The notes beneath the pieces were generated by a model. The model was given only the letters and a program-made list of their open reading frames with translations. It was not told where the DNA came from and did no database searches. A stretch of DNA of 64,000 nucleotides from JBJHBP01 sp050485685. GTDB lineage: Bacteria > Pseudomonadota > Gammaproteobacteria > Steroidobacterales > Rariloculaceae. How positions within the stretch are numbered: position 1 is the first letter of the stretch; each line of letters begins with the position of its first letter. Location: the NCBI GenBank assembly GCA_050485685.1, contig JBJHBW010000003.1, positions 1 through 64,000 on the forward strand, read 5' to 3'. A program made the translations under genes and the position numbers. This document shows, one piece after another, positions 52,037-60,586 of the stretch.

Positions 52037-54700
52037 TCAGCCGCGCACGACGAAGTTGACAATGCGTCCAGGCACATAGATCGCGCGCTGCAGGGTCTTG
52101 CCCTCCAGGTGACGGCCGACGTTCGGATCCTGCCTCGCAATCTCAAGCACCGCATCTTCACCGGCATCGGCGGGCACCTCTATGCGTGCGCGCACCTTGC
52201 CGTTCACCTGCACGGCGACGGCGATTACATCCCGCACCAGCCACGCAGCCTGTGCTTCGGGCCACGGCGCATAGGCCAGCGATTCGGTGTGGCCAAGCTT
52301 GTGCCACAGTTCCTCGGCGATATGCGGCGCCAGCGGTGCGAGCAGCAGCACTGCCGGCTCTGCGACGGCGCGCGGCAGTGCGGGCCACTTGTTGGCCGCG
52401 TTCGTGAACTCCATCAATGCCGCGATCGCGGTATTGAAGCGCAGGGCTTCGATGTCTTCGGTGACCTTGGCAATCGTGCGATGCAGCAGGCGCTGTTGTT
52501 CCGCCGTCGGTTCGTCGTCGTTGACGGTTGCATGCAGCGCGCCGCTGTCATCGACCATCAGTCGCCAGAAGCGGTTCAGGAATCGCGAGGTGCCCTCGAC
52601 GCCGCGCGTGTTCCACGGCTTCACCTGTTCCAGCGGTCCCATGAACATTTCGTAAAGTCGAAACGCATCGGCGCCGTAGGCGCTGACGATCTCATCCGGA
52701 TTCACGACATTGCCGCGGCTCTTGCTCATCTTGTGCGCGCGTGCGTCGACCGCGATTTCCGGTGCGTCACGCAGCACGAAGCGTTCGCCCTGTTTGGTCA
52801 CTTCATCTTCGGTAACGCGCACGGCCTGTACTTCGGTGCCGCTGCGTCTGTCGCGGCCGCCGCTGACATGCTCGGCTGACACGGCCTGGCCTTCGCTTTC
52901 GACGAACTTCGTGAACTCCAGTTCGCCGAGGATCATGCCCTGGTGCACGAGCTTTGCGAACGGTTCGCGTGTGGACACCACGCCGGCTTCATACAGCAGC
53001 TTGTGCCAGAAGCGCGCGTACAGCAGGTGCAGCACCGCGTGTTCGGCGCCGCCTATGTAGAGATCCACCGGCATCCAGTAGCGCTCTTTCTCAGGATCGA
53101 TGAGCAGATCCGGATTGTGCGGATCGATGAAGCGCAGGTAGTACCAGCACGATCCGGCCCACTGCGGCATGGTGTTGGTTTCGCGGCGCGCCGGCCGGCC
53201 GGTCGCAGGATCCGTCGTCTCCAGCCACGCTTTCGCGGTAGCCAGCGGGCCTTCCGGGGAGCCGCTGGGCTTGAACTCGGCCAGTTCCGGCAGTGTCACC
53301 GGCAGTTCGTCTTCGGGCACGCATTTCGGCTCACCGTCCACGAAGATCACCGGGAACGGTTCTCCCCAGTAACGCTGACGCGAGAACAGCCAGTCGCGCA
53401 GCTTGTAGTTCACGCGTCGCTGTCCGTGGCCTTCCTCTTCCAGCCACGTGATCATTTTTTCCTTCGCGTCGGCGACACCCAGTCCGTCCAGAAAGCCGCT
53501 GTTGATCGTGATGCCGTCGCCGGTGAAGGCTTCGCCATCGAAATCCTCGGGCGGCTGCACGGTGCGGATCACCGGCAGTTTCTGCGCCTTCGCGAATTCC
53601 CAGTCACGCTGATCCTGTCCGGGCACGGCCATGATCGCGCCGGTGCCGTAGCCGGCCAGCACGTAGTCGGCGATCCACACAGGAATCGCGTTGCCGGTGG
53701 CCGGATTGACGGCGAACGCGCCGGTGAACACGCCGGTCTTGTCCTTCTGCAGTTCGGCGCGTTCCAGCTCGCTCTTGCGCGCGGCCTGTTCACGGTAGGC
53801 GTCGACGGCGGCGCGCTGCGCGTCGGTTGTGATCGCATCGACCAGCTCGTGCTCGGGTGCGAGCACCATGTAGGTGGCGCCGAACAGGGTGTCCGGGCGT
53901 GTCGTGAAGACGCGGATTGTCGCACCGGCATGACCTTCACCGGTGACGGGTTGCCGCTCATGTCCCGTCCCGGAAGCCTGCCCGGGCAGCACCGCGAACT
54001 CGATCTCGGCACCATCACTGCGGCCAATCCAGTTGCGCTGCATCTCGCGCGTGCTGTCGGGCCAGTCGACGTCGTTCAGGCCCTCGAGCAGCGCGTCGGC
54101 GAAAGCGGTGATCTTCAGCACCCATTGACGCAGCGGCCGGCGCACGCATGGAAAGCCACCGACCTCGGACTTGCCGTCCACGACTTCCTCATTCGCCAGC
54201 GTGGTCCCCAGTGCCTCGCACCACCACACCGGTTTTTCTTCCTGGTAGGCGAGACCGCGTTCGAACAGCTGGGTGAAGATCCACTGTGTCCAGCGGTAGT
54301 AGGCGGGATCGGTGGTATTGATCTCGCGGTCCCAGTCATAGGAGAAGCCCAGCGCCTTCAGCTGCGCACGGAAGCGCTCGACATTGCGCGCCGTGGTCAC
54401 GCGCGGATGGGTGCCGGTCTTCAGCGCATACTGCTCGGCCGGCAGCCCGAAGGCGTCCCAGCCCATCGGGTGCAGCACGTTGAAACCGCGCATGCGCTTG
54501 TAGCGGGCGACGATGTCCGAGGCCGTGTAGCCCTCCGGGTGGCCTACATGCAGGCCGTCGCCGCTGGGGTAGGGGAACATGTCCAGCACGTAGTACTTGG
54601 GCCTGGACGTGTCGATTTCGTCCGGTGTACGAAATGTGCCGTGCGTCTCCCAGTACGCCTGCCACTTCGCCTCGATTGCCGTGAATGGATATGCTGCCAT
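52037..54700 (-). CDS. leuS: Leucyl-tRNA synthetase
   Basis: An 887-residue class I aminoacyl-tRNA synthetase. The HIGH-like motif is HVGH (51-54), the KMSKS loop is at 657-661, and the CP1 editing domain lies between. A LeuRS-specific insert of about 50 residues precedes KMSKS. The stretches AEQYALKTGTHP, YDWDREINTTDP and LANEEVVDGKSEVGG follow the Bacillus-like form, where the E. coli protein reads AEGAAVKNNTAP and LANEQVIDGCCWR. ATG 54700 is chosen; the open frame to 55009 is antisense to lptE. It is adjacent to lptE as usual but in the opposite direction. Confidence 0.96.
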   Translation of the reverse strand: MAAYPFTAIEAKWQAYWETHGTFRTPDEIDTSRPKYYVLDMFPYPSGDGLHVGHPEGYTASDIVARYKRMRGFNVLHPMGWDAFGLPAEQYALKTGTHPRVTTARNVERFRAQLKALGFSYDWDREINTTDPAYYRWTQWIFTQLFERGLAYQEEKPVWWCEALGTTLANEEVVDGKSEVGGFPCVRRPLRQWVLKITAFADALLEGLNDVDWPDSTREMQRNWIGRSDGAEIEFAVLPGQASGTGHERQPVTGEGHAGATIRVFTTRPDTLFGATYMVLAPEHELVDAITTDAQRAAVDAYREQAARKSELERAELQKDKTGVFTGAFAVNPATGNAIPVWIADYVLAGYGTGAIMAVPGQDQRDWEFAKAQKLPVIRTVQPPEDFDGEAFTGDGITINSGFLDGLGVADAKEKMITWLEEEGHGQRRVNYKLRDWLFSRQRYWGEPFPVIFVDGEPKCVPEDELPVTLPELAEFKPSGSPEGPLATAKAWLETTDPATGRPARRETNTMPQWAGSCWYYLRFIDPHNPDLLIDPEKERYWMPVDLYIGGAEHAVLHLLYARFWHKLLYEAGVVSTREPFAKLVHQGMILGELEFTKFVESEGQAVSAEHVSGGRDRRSGTEVQAVRVTEDEVTKQGERFVLRDAPEIAVDARAHKMSKSRGNVVNPDEIVSAYGADAFRLYEMFMGPLEQVKPWNTRGVEGTSRFLNRFWRLMVDDSGALHATVNDDEPTAEQQRLLHRTIAKVTEDIEALRFNTAIAALMEFTNAANKWPALPRAVAEPAVLLLAPLAPHIAEELWHKLGHTESLAYAPWPEAQAAWLVRDVIAVAVQVNGKVRARIEVPADAGEDAVLEIARQDPNVGRHLEGKTLQRAIYVPGRIVNFVVRG

Positions 54701-54889
54701 GACTCGTCCCTGCGCCGGGTCGGCACCGTACCTCCGGTTGCCAATCCCGCGTGAATGCTGAATGCTATCCGTGCCCTGAATCCGGGGTGGGTTGCGATGA
54801 TGTTGATTAACGGGAAGCGAATCAAGCCGCGCGATGGCGCGACGGGCCGGGAAGCCTGGTCTGGCGTGCATTTTGTCCGGGTGCTGCGG

Positions 54890-55396
54890 ATGCCGGCAGT
54901 GCTGCTGCTGGCAGTCGTACTCGCAGCCGGATGCGGCTTTCAGCTGGAGGGCGCCGGCCGTTTGCCGGAGGCCATGTCCCGAACCTATGTGGAGACGACA
55001 GAGCCGCACTCGGAGTTCTTTGGCAGCCTGCGCGAAACGCTGCGGCTGCGCGGATCGGATGTCGTGGAGCAGCGTGGCGATGCCGGGGCGGTGCTGACCA
55101 TCGTCGAGGACACCACCGGCCAGCGCGTGCTGTCGGTGTCATCGCGCAATATTCCGCGCGAATACGAGATCTACTACATCATCACGTTCACGCTGACCGC
55201 CGGTGAACAACGTCTGATCGAACCCGAATCACTGGTGGTCACGCGCAGCTACACCTGGGACGAACGCGAAGTGCTGGGCAAGGCGGAGGAAGAACGCACG
55301 CTGCGCCGCGCGCTTGCTGCGGATCTCGCCAGACAAGTCGTACGGCGCATCGAAGCGCTGGGCGTGAACGCCGGTCAGGTCGTGCCGCACGGCTGA
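54890..55396 (+). CDS. lptE: LPS-assembly lipoprotein LptE
   Basis: A 168-residue outer-membrane lipoprotein that plugs the LptD barrel and helps place LPS at the cell surface. The signal has lipobox LAAGC, followed directly by the family hallmark GFQLEGAGRLP. An alpha/beta body (TLRLRGSDVVEQ, YEIYYIITFTL, LVVTRSYTWDE) ends with a helix (LAADLARQVVRRIEAL). ATG 54890 is used; GTG starts slightly upstream are possible. Normally it sits between leuS and holA on one strand; here leuS is inverted and holA is 2.6 kb away. Confidence 0.9.
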   Translation: MPAVLLLAVVLAAGCGFQLEGAGRLPEAMSRTYVETTEPHSEFFGSLRETLRLRGSDVVEQRGDAGAVLTIVEDTTGQRVLSVSSRNIPREYEIYYIITFTLTAGEQRLIEPESLVVTRSYTWDEREVLGKAEEERTLRRALAADLARQVVRRIEALGVNAGQVVPHG

Positions 55397-55434
55397 ACGT
55401 GCCAGGGCGCGCTGCTGAACCGGTCAGGTAATGC

Positions 55435-55448
55435 GCGCGCCGGCGCGC
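55435..55448. terminator. GC palindrome between convergent lptE and hisI
   Basis: GCGCGCCGGCGCGC is a perfect 14-bp palindrome ending directly before the hisI stop codon. It may impede transcription from either side, but it has no loop room or T tract, so a regulatory meaning is uncertain. Confidence 0.3.
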
Positions 55449-55922
55449 TCAGAGCTGCGTCGGATTCGGTGCGTCGCCGTACACAGCCTGCGGATCGAAC
55501 ACCTTCTCTTTCTCGGTGAACTCCAGCGTCACCGGGCCCTCACTTGCGCCCACCGGCACGCGGCGATAAAAGCATGAGCGGTAGCCGACATGGCAACTCG
55601 CGCCGTCGCCGCCCACGTCCACCCGCAGCCACACGCAGTCCTGGTCATCGTCGATCAGCAGTTCGCGGACTTTCTGCACCAGGCCGCTGGTCGCGCCCTT
55701 GTGCCATAGCACCTTGCGGCTGCGGCTCCAGTAATGGGCCTCGCCGGTGGCGATGGTCTTTTCCAGTGCCTCGGCATTCATATAGCCGTGCATCAGCAGT
55801 TCGCCGCTGCTGTAGTCGGTGGTTACACAGGGGATCAGTCCGTCGCGATCGAACTTCGGCGCGAGTTCCGCGCCTTCCTCGACCTGCTCTATGCTGACCC
55901 GGTTCGCAAATAAGTTGGCCAT
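55449..55922 (-). CDS. hisI: Phosphoribosyl-AMP cyclohydrolase
   Basis: A 157-residue metal enzyme for the third step of histidine synthesis, opening the purine ring of phosphoribosyl-AMP. DYSSGELLMHGYMNAEAL, GEAHYWSRSRKVLWHKG and CVWLRVDVGG match the family, and the C-terminal CHVGYRSCFYR supplies Zn/Mg ligands. There is no fused HisE domain. It is isolated from other his genes. ATG 55922 is chosen; an open frame continues far upstream antisense to cysS and is not coding. A TATAAT on its strand at 55995-55990 could be its -10. Confidence 0.94.
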   Translation of the reverse strand: MANLFANRVSIEQVEEGAELAPKFDRDGLIPCVTTDYSSGELLMHGYMNAEALEKTIATGEAHYWSRSRKVLWHKGATSGLVQKVRELLIDDDQDCVWLRVDVGGDGASCHVGYRSCFYRRVPVGASEGPVTLEFTEKEKVFDPQAVYGDAPNPTQL

Positions 55923-55989
55923 GATGTCATCCGTGAGGTGCAAGGGGGGCAGGGTCCGATTCCCGCCGCGCCCGTGTTCGCAACATCGC

Positions 55990-55995
55990 ATTATA
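55990..55995 (-). promoter_or_regulatory. Candidate -10 element for hisI
   Basis: A perfect TATAAT on the minus strand, 68 bases before the hisI ATG, in otherwise GC-rich DNA. No good -35 hexamer is seen at 17 bases. Confidence 0.4.
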
Positions 55996-56044
55996 AGGGT
56001 TGCGTGCGCCGGGGTGATAAACACCCGTCCGAACCGGACCTTGC

Positions 56045-56050
56045 TATCAT
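56045..56050 (+). promoter_or_regulatory. Candidate extended -10 element for cysS
   Basis: TGCTATCAT (TG at 56042-56043) fits an extended -10 box 38 bases before the cysS ATG. The spacing to the hisI element on the other strand suggests back-to-back promoters. Confidence 0.35.
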
Positions 56051-56087
56051 TCCGGCCCGTTCCCGCCGTGGCCACCGGATCAACAGC

Positions 56088-57494
56088 ATGGGACTGACCC
56101 TGTACAACTCCCTGACGCGTCGCGAGGAGCCGTTTCAGCCGGCCGATCCCGAGCGCGTGACGATGTACGTGTGCGGGCCGACCGTATACAGCTACGCACA
56201 TATCGGCAATGCGCGACCCGAGGTCGTGTTCGATGTGCTGGCGCGTGTGCTCAGGCGCACCTGGAAAGTGGTACATGCCCGCAACTTCACCGACGTTGAC
56301 GACAAGATCAACGCAGCTGCGCGCAAGGAAGGCGTGGAAATAGGCGTGCTCACGGCGCGCTACATCGAGGCCTTTCATCGCGATATGGCGGCGCTGGGTG
56401 TGCAGACGCCGGATCTGGAGCCGCGCGTGACCGCGCATATCCCGGACATCATCGACTTCATCGCGCGGCTGGTTGCCTCCGGTCACGCCTATGAAGCCGA
56501 AGGGCATGTGCTGTTCTCGGTGCCCGGATTTCCCGAGTACGGACGCCTGTCGGGCCGTGCGACCGAGGAGCTGATCGCCGGTGCGCGTGTGGAAGTGGCG
56601 CCCTACAAGCGCGATCCGGCGGACTTCGTGCTGTGGAAGCCGTCCGATGCCGGCACCGTAGGCTGGGACAGTCCCTGGGGCCGCGGCCGTCCCGGCTGGC
56701 ATATCGAGTGCTCGACCATGATTGCCGTCCATCTGGGCGAGACCATCGATATCCACGGTGGCGGGCAGGATCTGGTGTTCCCGCATCATGAGAACGAGAT
56801 TGCGCAGAGCACCTGCGCGCACGGAGGGCGTCTCTTCTGCCGATTCTGGGTGCACAACGGTCACGTGCAGATGGCCAGCGAAAAGATGTCCAAGTCGCTG
56901 GGCAACCTGCTGCTGCTGAAGGACCTGCTGGCGACGGCGCCGGCCGAAGCGGTGCGCCTGGGTCTGCTCACGGCGCATTACCGCCAGCCCCTGGACTGGA
57001 ATCCGCGTGTGCTCGAGGAAAGCGTGCAGAAGCTGAACCGCATGTACGGGGCGCTGCGCGAGGCCGGTATAGCCGGTCCCGCGAATACGCCTGTGACCGG
57101 CCCGTCCGATCGGCCGCCGGCCGCTGTCATCGCGGCGCTGGAGGATGACCTGAACACGCCGCAGGCGCTGGCGGAGCTGTTCACGATCGCGCGCGAAGCG
57201 AACCGTTGCGAGGATCCTGCTCGTCGGCTGGAGCTGGCGAAATCGCTGCGAGCCGGTGCCTGGTACCTGGGGCTGCTGGAGCAGGATCCGGCGGCCTGGT
57301 TCGAACGCAGCGCTGACGAGGCCGGTGAGGACGGACTGGATGCCGCCGCGATACAATCGCTGGTGGAACAACGCGACGCGATGCGCCGCGAACGCAATTT
57401 CGCCGAGGCCGACCGGATTCGTGATGAGCTGGCGGCTCAGGGCATAGTGATCGAGGATCGCGCCGGAGGATCGCGATGGCGCAGAACGCACTGA
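56088..57494 (+). CDS. cysS: Cysteinyl-tRNA synthetase
   Basis: A 468-residue class I aminoacyl-tRNA synthetase. Zn ligand Cys29 lies in YVCGPTVYSYAHIGNARP, which also holds the HIGH-like HIGN. GWHIECSTM and FPHHENEIAQS supply further Zn ligands, and EKMSKSLGN (Lys266) is the KMSKS loop. The length equals that of E. coli CysS. ATG 56088 starts MGLTLYNSLT, the family norm. Its 3' end overlaps yidD by 19 bases, heading a run of genes that mostly overlap or nearly touch. Confidence 0.96.
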   Translation: MGLTLYNSLTRREEPFQPADPERVTMYVCGPTVYSYAHIGNARPEVVFDVLARVLRRTWKVVHARNFTDVDDKINAAARKEGVEIGVLTARYIEAFHRDMAALGVQTPDLEPRVTAHIPDIIDFIARLVASGHAYEAEGHVLFSVPGFPEYGRLSGRATEELIAGARVEVAPYKRDPADFVLWKPSDAGTVGWDSPWGRGRPGWHIECSTMIAVHLGETIDIHGGGQDLVFPHHENEIAQSTCAHGGRLFCRFWVHNGHVQMASEKMSKSLGNLLLLKDLLATAPAEAVRLGLLTAHYRQPLDWNPRVLEESVQKLNRMYGALREAGIAGPANTPVTGPSDRPPAAVIAALEDDLNTPQALAELFTIAREANRCEDPARRLELAKSLRAGAWYLGLLEQDPAAWFERSADEAGEDGLDAAAIQSLVEQRDAMRRERNFAEADRIRDELAAQGIVIEDRAGGSRWRRTH

Positions 57495-57739
57495 CATCCG
57501 CTTCAATCCGTCACTGGCCGGCGCGGGCGCTGATCGCACTGGTGCGCGCCTATCAGCTGACGCTGTCGCCCTGGCTGGGCAGGCAATGCCGTTTTCTGCC
57601 TACCTGTTCGAATTACGCGATCGAGGCCATTCAGACACATGGCGCGTGGCGCGGTGCGTGGCTGGCCGCGGCACGCATAGGGCGCTGTCACCCGTGGGGG
57701 CGTTCCGGCTACGACCCGGTTCCGGAGAAGCAGCAATGA
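57476..57739 (+). CDS. yidD: Membrane protein insertion efficiency factor YidD
   Basis: An 87-residue protein with an amphipathic N-terminal helix (ALIALVRAYQLTLSPWLG) and the family core CRFLPTCSNYAIEAI, then GRCHPWGRSGYDPVP. YidD aids membrane protein insertion and is normally encoded between rnpA and yidC; here it lies between cysS and trm112. It overlaps cysS at its 5' end and the next gene by ATGA. Confidence 0.93.
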   Translation: MAQNALTSASIRHWPARALIALVRAYQLTLSPWLGRQCRFLPTCSNYAIEAIQTHGAWRGAWLAAARIGRCHPWGRSGYDPVPEKQQ

Positions 57740-58002
57740 CTTTCAATACCGCCCTGCTGGACATCATCTGCTGTCCGGTCACGCATGCACCGCTGAGTCT
57801 GATGCGCGATACGGACCTGGAGCGCCTGAATCAGCGCATCAGCGAGGGCCGTATACGGCGCCGCGATGATTCGCTGGTCGAGGAGTCGCTCGAGGAGGCG
57901 CTGGTCACGCGTGATGGCAAACTGGCCTATCCGATCCGCGACGGCATTGCCGTGCTGCTGGAAGATCAGGGCATTCTGCTGGCGCAGATCAGCGATCCGT
58001 GA
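57736..58002 (+). CDS. Trm112-family protein
   Basis: An 88-residue protein of the bacterial Trm112/YcaR type. It opens LLDIICCPVTHAPLSL with the CCP motif and has the later strand KLAYPIRDGIAVLLED. The second pair of Cys that binds zinc in eukaryotic Trm112 is absent, as is common in bacteria. Eukaryotic Trm112 activates methyltransferases; the bacterial role is unclear. It is about 25 residues longer than YcaR because of a charged insert (RISEGRIRRRDDSLVEES). The ATG overlaps the yidD stop. Confidence 0.88.
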   Translation: MTFNTALLDIICCPVTHAPLSLMRDTDLERLNQRISEGRIRRRDDSLVEESLEEALVTRDGKLAYPIRDGIAVLLEDQGILLAQISDP

Positions 58003-59033
58003 GGATCCCGCAGCGCAATCTCGAGCGTGAGCTGAAGCGGGGGCTGGCGCCTGCCTATCTGGTGGCAGGTGACGAGCCGCTGCTCGCGGACGAGGCCGGC
58101 GAGGCGATTCGCGCCGCGGCTCGCGCGGCAGGTTTTACCGAGAGGGAAACGCACTTTGCCGAGCGCGGATTCCGCTGGGGCACATTGACCGAGAGTGCCG
58201 GCAATCTGTCGCTGTTCGCGCAGCGCAAGATCATCGAAGTGCGCATGGCGGCGCCCAAACCCGGTGATGATGGTGCACAGGCGCTGCGCACGCTGCTCGA
58301 TAATCCCGATCCGGACACACTGCTGCTGGTGCTGATTGGTGCACGACTGGACGCCAGCGCCGCTCGAACTGTCTGGGTAAAAAGTTTCATCAAGCAGGCG
58401 GTGGTTGTCGATGTGTGGCCGGTGGAACGTCGCGAATTGCCGCAATGGATTGCAGCACGCGCACGAAGGCTGAAGCTGAAACTGGCGCCGGCGGCCGCGG
58501 AACTGCTTGCCGATCGTACTGAAGGCAATCTGCTGGCCGCCGACCAGGAACTGCGCAAGCTTGCGCTGACGGCCGGCGAGGCGCCGGTGGACGAGGCGGC
58601 CGTGCTGGCGTCGGTCGCCAGCAGTGCGCGATTCGACGTGTTCCGGTTCACCGATGCCTGGCTGGCCGGAGACGCGCGCCGAACGATACGCGTGCTGCGC
58701 GGCCTGCGCGCGGAGGGTGTCGCGCCGCCGCTGGTGATGTGGGCGTTCGTCAGGGAACTGGTTCAGCTGGCGCAGGTGAAGTTTGCGACAGTCCAGGGAC
58801 AGAGCGTGCAAAGTGCCGTGCAGCAGGCAGGCGTTTGGGAAAGACGCCGGCCCCTGGTGAGTGCCGCCGTGCAGCGCCATGACTATGCCAGCCTGAAAGC
58901 GCTGATCGCGCAGGCGGCGGATGTGGACCGTGCAATCAAGAGTTCCGGTTCAGAGCGTCCATGGGATGCGCTGTTCGGCCTGACACTGGCCGCGTTGCGT
59001 GCCGGCCGTTCGCGCCGCGTCGGGGTGGCCTGA
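57999..59033 (+). CDS. holA: DNA polymerase III delta subunit
   Basis: A 344-residue clamp-loader subunit that opens the sliding clamp. The family start AYLVAGDEPLLADEAGEAIR is followed by TLLLVLIGARLD, EGNLLAADQELRKL and FRFTDAWLAGDARRTIRVL, in the usual order of the three domains. The start is GTG 57999, overlapping the previous stop. It lies just upstream of nadD as in E. coli, but lptE, its usual neighbour, is separated by four genes. Confidence 0.95.
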   Translation: MRIPQRNLERELKRGLAPAYLVAGDEPLLADEAGEAIRAAARAAGFTERETHFAERGFRWGTLTESAGNLSLFAQRKIIEVRMAAPKPGDDGAQALRTLLDNPDPDTLLLVLIGARLDASAARTVWVKSFIKQAVVVDVWPVERRELPQWIAARARRLKLKLAPAAAELLADRTEGNLLAADQELRKLALTAGEAPVDEAAVLASVASSARFDVFRFTDAWLAGDARRTIRVLRGLRAEGVAPPLVMWAFVRELVQLAQVKFATVQGQSVQSAVQQAGVWERRRPLVSAAVQRHDYASLKALIAQAADVDRAIKSSGSERPWDALFGLTLAALRAGRSRRVGVA

Positions 59034-59047
59034 GCCATGTGTGCGGC

Positions 59048-59692
59048 ATGAGTCCGTTAGGCATATTCGGCGGCACATTCGATCCCATTCACTACGGGCA
59101 TCTGCGATCAGCCTGGGAGCTGCTGGAGACGCTTTCGCTGGATCAGGTGTGTTTTATGCCGGCCGGCACGCCGCCACACCGACAGCTGCCGCGCACGGCA
59201 CCTGCGCTGAGACTCGCCATGGTGCGCGCGGCCGTGGCCGGTGAGCCGCGCTTTACGGTCGATGACCGGGAACTTCACCGGGACGGGCCGTCGTACACGG
59301 TGGACACGCTGACCGCGTTGCGCGCGGAACAGGGTGAGAGATCCATCTGCCTGCTGCTGGGCATGGATGCATTTCTGGGATTGCCCGGCTGGCATCGCTG
59401 GCAGGCACTTGCGGAGCTGGCGCACATTGTCGTTGTGCACAGGCCGGGCTGGGATGCCGGATTCGACGGCGAGCTGGCCGAGCTTGTGCGCAAACGCGGG
59501 CAGGCCGACGTTGCCGCACTGCACGCGCGTCCGGCCGGTCATGTGCTGCTGCGGCCGGTCACGCAGTTGAGTATTTCGTCCAGCGGCATACGCGAACTCG
59601 TGGCCGCCGGACGCGATCCACGCTTTCTGTTACCAGATTCTGTACGGGAGATGATGCTTGAGTCCAAGTGCTACACCACGCAGGAAACGTAG
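59048..59692 (+). CDS. nadD: Nicotinate-nucleotide adenylyltransferase
   Basis: A 214-residue enzyme that makes nicotinate adenine dinucleotide in NAD synthesis. The nucleotidyltransferase motif GGTFDPIHYGHLR is at residues 8-20, FMPAGTPPHR follows, and ISSSGIREL is the second motif. ATG 59048 begins the first strand directly. Its end overlaps rsfS by 35 bases in another frame. Confidence 0.96.
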   Translation: MSPLGIFGGTFDPIHYGHLRSAWELLETLSLDQVCFMPAGTPPHRQLPRTAPALRLAMVRAAVAGEPRFTVDDRELHRDGPSYTVDTLTALRAEQGERSICLLLGMDAFLGLPGWHRWQALAELAHIVVVHRPGWDAGFDGELAELVRKRGQADVAALHARPAGHVLLRPVTQLSISSSGIRELVAAGRDPRFLLPDSVREMMLESKCYTTQET

Positions 59693-60059
59693 TCGCAGCA
59701 AAGGCGCGTCCGCACATGAGGCGATTGCCGCCGAAGTGCTTGCCGCGCTGGACGATGCGAAAGCGTTGAATGTCAGGCGGCTGGATGTCGCCCATCTGAC
59801 CACCGTGACTGATGTCATGGTGTTTGCCAGCGGTCGTTCCGATCGCCACGTCCGGGCTGTCGCTGACGCGGTCGTCGAGCGGCTGAAGGCGGCCGGTTAT
59901 CCGCCGCTGGGTGTGGAAGGTCAGCAGGGCGGTGAATGGGTGCTGGTGGATTGCGCCGACGTGATCGTGCACGTGATGCTGCCGCGCATACGCGAGTTCT
60001 ACAACATCGAGAAGCTCTGGGATATCCCGGCACGCGAGGCGAAGGACGCGGACTCGTGA
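59658..60059 (+). CDS. rsfS: Ribosomal silencing factor RsfS
   Basis: A 133-residue protein that binds L14 and keeps subunits apart in poor nutrients. The family core is LDVAHLTTVTDVMVFASGRSDRH (about residues 42-64), then GEWVLVDCADVIVHVMLPRIREFYNIEKLW. The start is TTG 59658, giving a basic, Ser-rich N-terminal extension; an internal start would lose it. It sits between nadD and rlmH, as expected. Confidence 0.95.
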   Translation: MSPSATPRRKRSRSKGASAHEAIAAEVLAALDDAKALNVRRLDVAHLTTVTDVMVFASGRSDRHVRAVADAVVERLKAAGYPPLGVEGQQGGEWVLVDCADVIVHVMLPRIREFYNIEKLWDIPAREAKDADS

Positions 60060-60108
60060 GGCGGCGCTGCTGCGTCCCCCGGGTTGCGGGTTGTTCTGGT
60101 GTGCGGCG

Positions 60109-60579
60109 ATGCGTGCGCTGATCATTGCGGCCAGCAACCGCCAGCCCGACTGGGTGGAGCATGGCTACCGTGAGTATGCGCGGCGCCTGCACAGCGGGCT
60201 CACGCTGGAGCTGAAACTGATTCCGCTGGCCCGGCGCGGACCATCGGTGCCGGTGGCCAGGGCGGTGGCGCTGGAGGGTGAGCGCATGCTCGCGGCCGTA
60301 CCTCAGGGCGCTCATGTGGTCACGCTGAGCGAGTCCGGCAGCGCCTGGTCGACCACGGAGCTTGCGGCGAAGCTGGATCAGTGGATCACGGCGGCTTCCC
60401 CGGTGGCCCTGTTGATCGGCGGGCCCGACGGTCTCTCGCCTGACTGCAGCGCGCGGGCCCGAGAAAGCTGGTCACTTTCGCCGCTGACCCTGCCCCACGG
60501 TCTGGCCCGGATTCTGGTGGCCGAGGCCCTTTATCGGGCCCTCAGTCTGCGCAGCGGCCACCCCTATCACCGCGCCTGA
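60109..60579 (+). CDS. rlmH: 23S rRNA pseudouridine1915 N3-methyltransferase
   Basis: A 156-residue SPOUT methyltransferase, the same length as E. coli RlmH. MRALIIAASNRQPDWVEHGY starts the knot fold, LLIGGPDGLS is the SAM-binding loop, and LPHGLARILVAEALYRALS with PYHR forms the C-terminal knot. ATG 60109 was chosen over an upstream ATG-like codon. It follows rsfS by 49 bp. Confidence 0.96.
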   Translation: MRALIIAASNRQPDWVEHGYREYARRLHSGLTLELKLIPLARRGPSVPVARAVALEGERMLAAVPQGAHVVTLSESGSAWSTTELAAKLDQWITAASPVALLIGGPDGLSPDCSARARESWSLSPLTLPHGLARILVAEALYRALSLRSGHPYHRA

Positions 60580-60586
60580 GATCATT

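Noticed and set aside
52943..54754. A 603-codon plus-strand frame over leuS
   Set aside because: Antisense shadow of leuS; no signal, motif or Shine-Dalgarno sequence.
54701..55009. N-terminal extension of leuS by about 100 residues
   Set aside because: It overlaps the lptE signal peptide region and has no similarity to the synthetase; the normal LeuRS N-terminus starts at 54700.
55923..57539. Minus-strand extension of the hisI frame across cysS
   Set aside because: The hisI domain begins at residue 1 from 55922; the upstream part is antisense to cysS.
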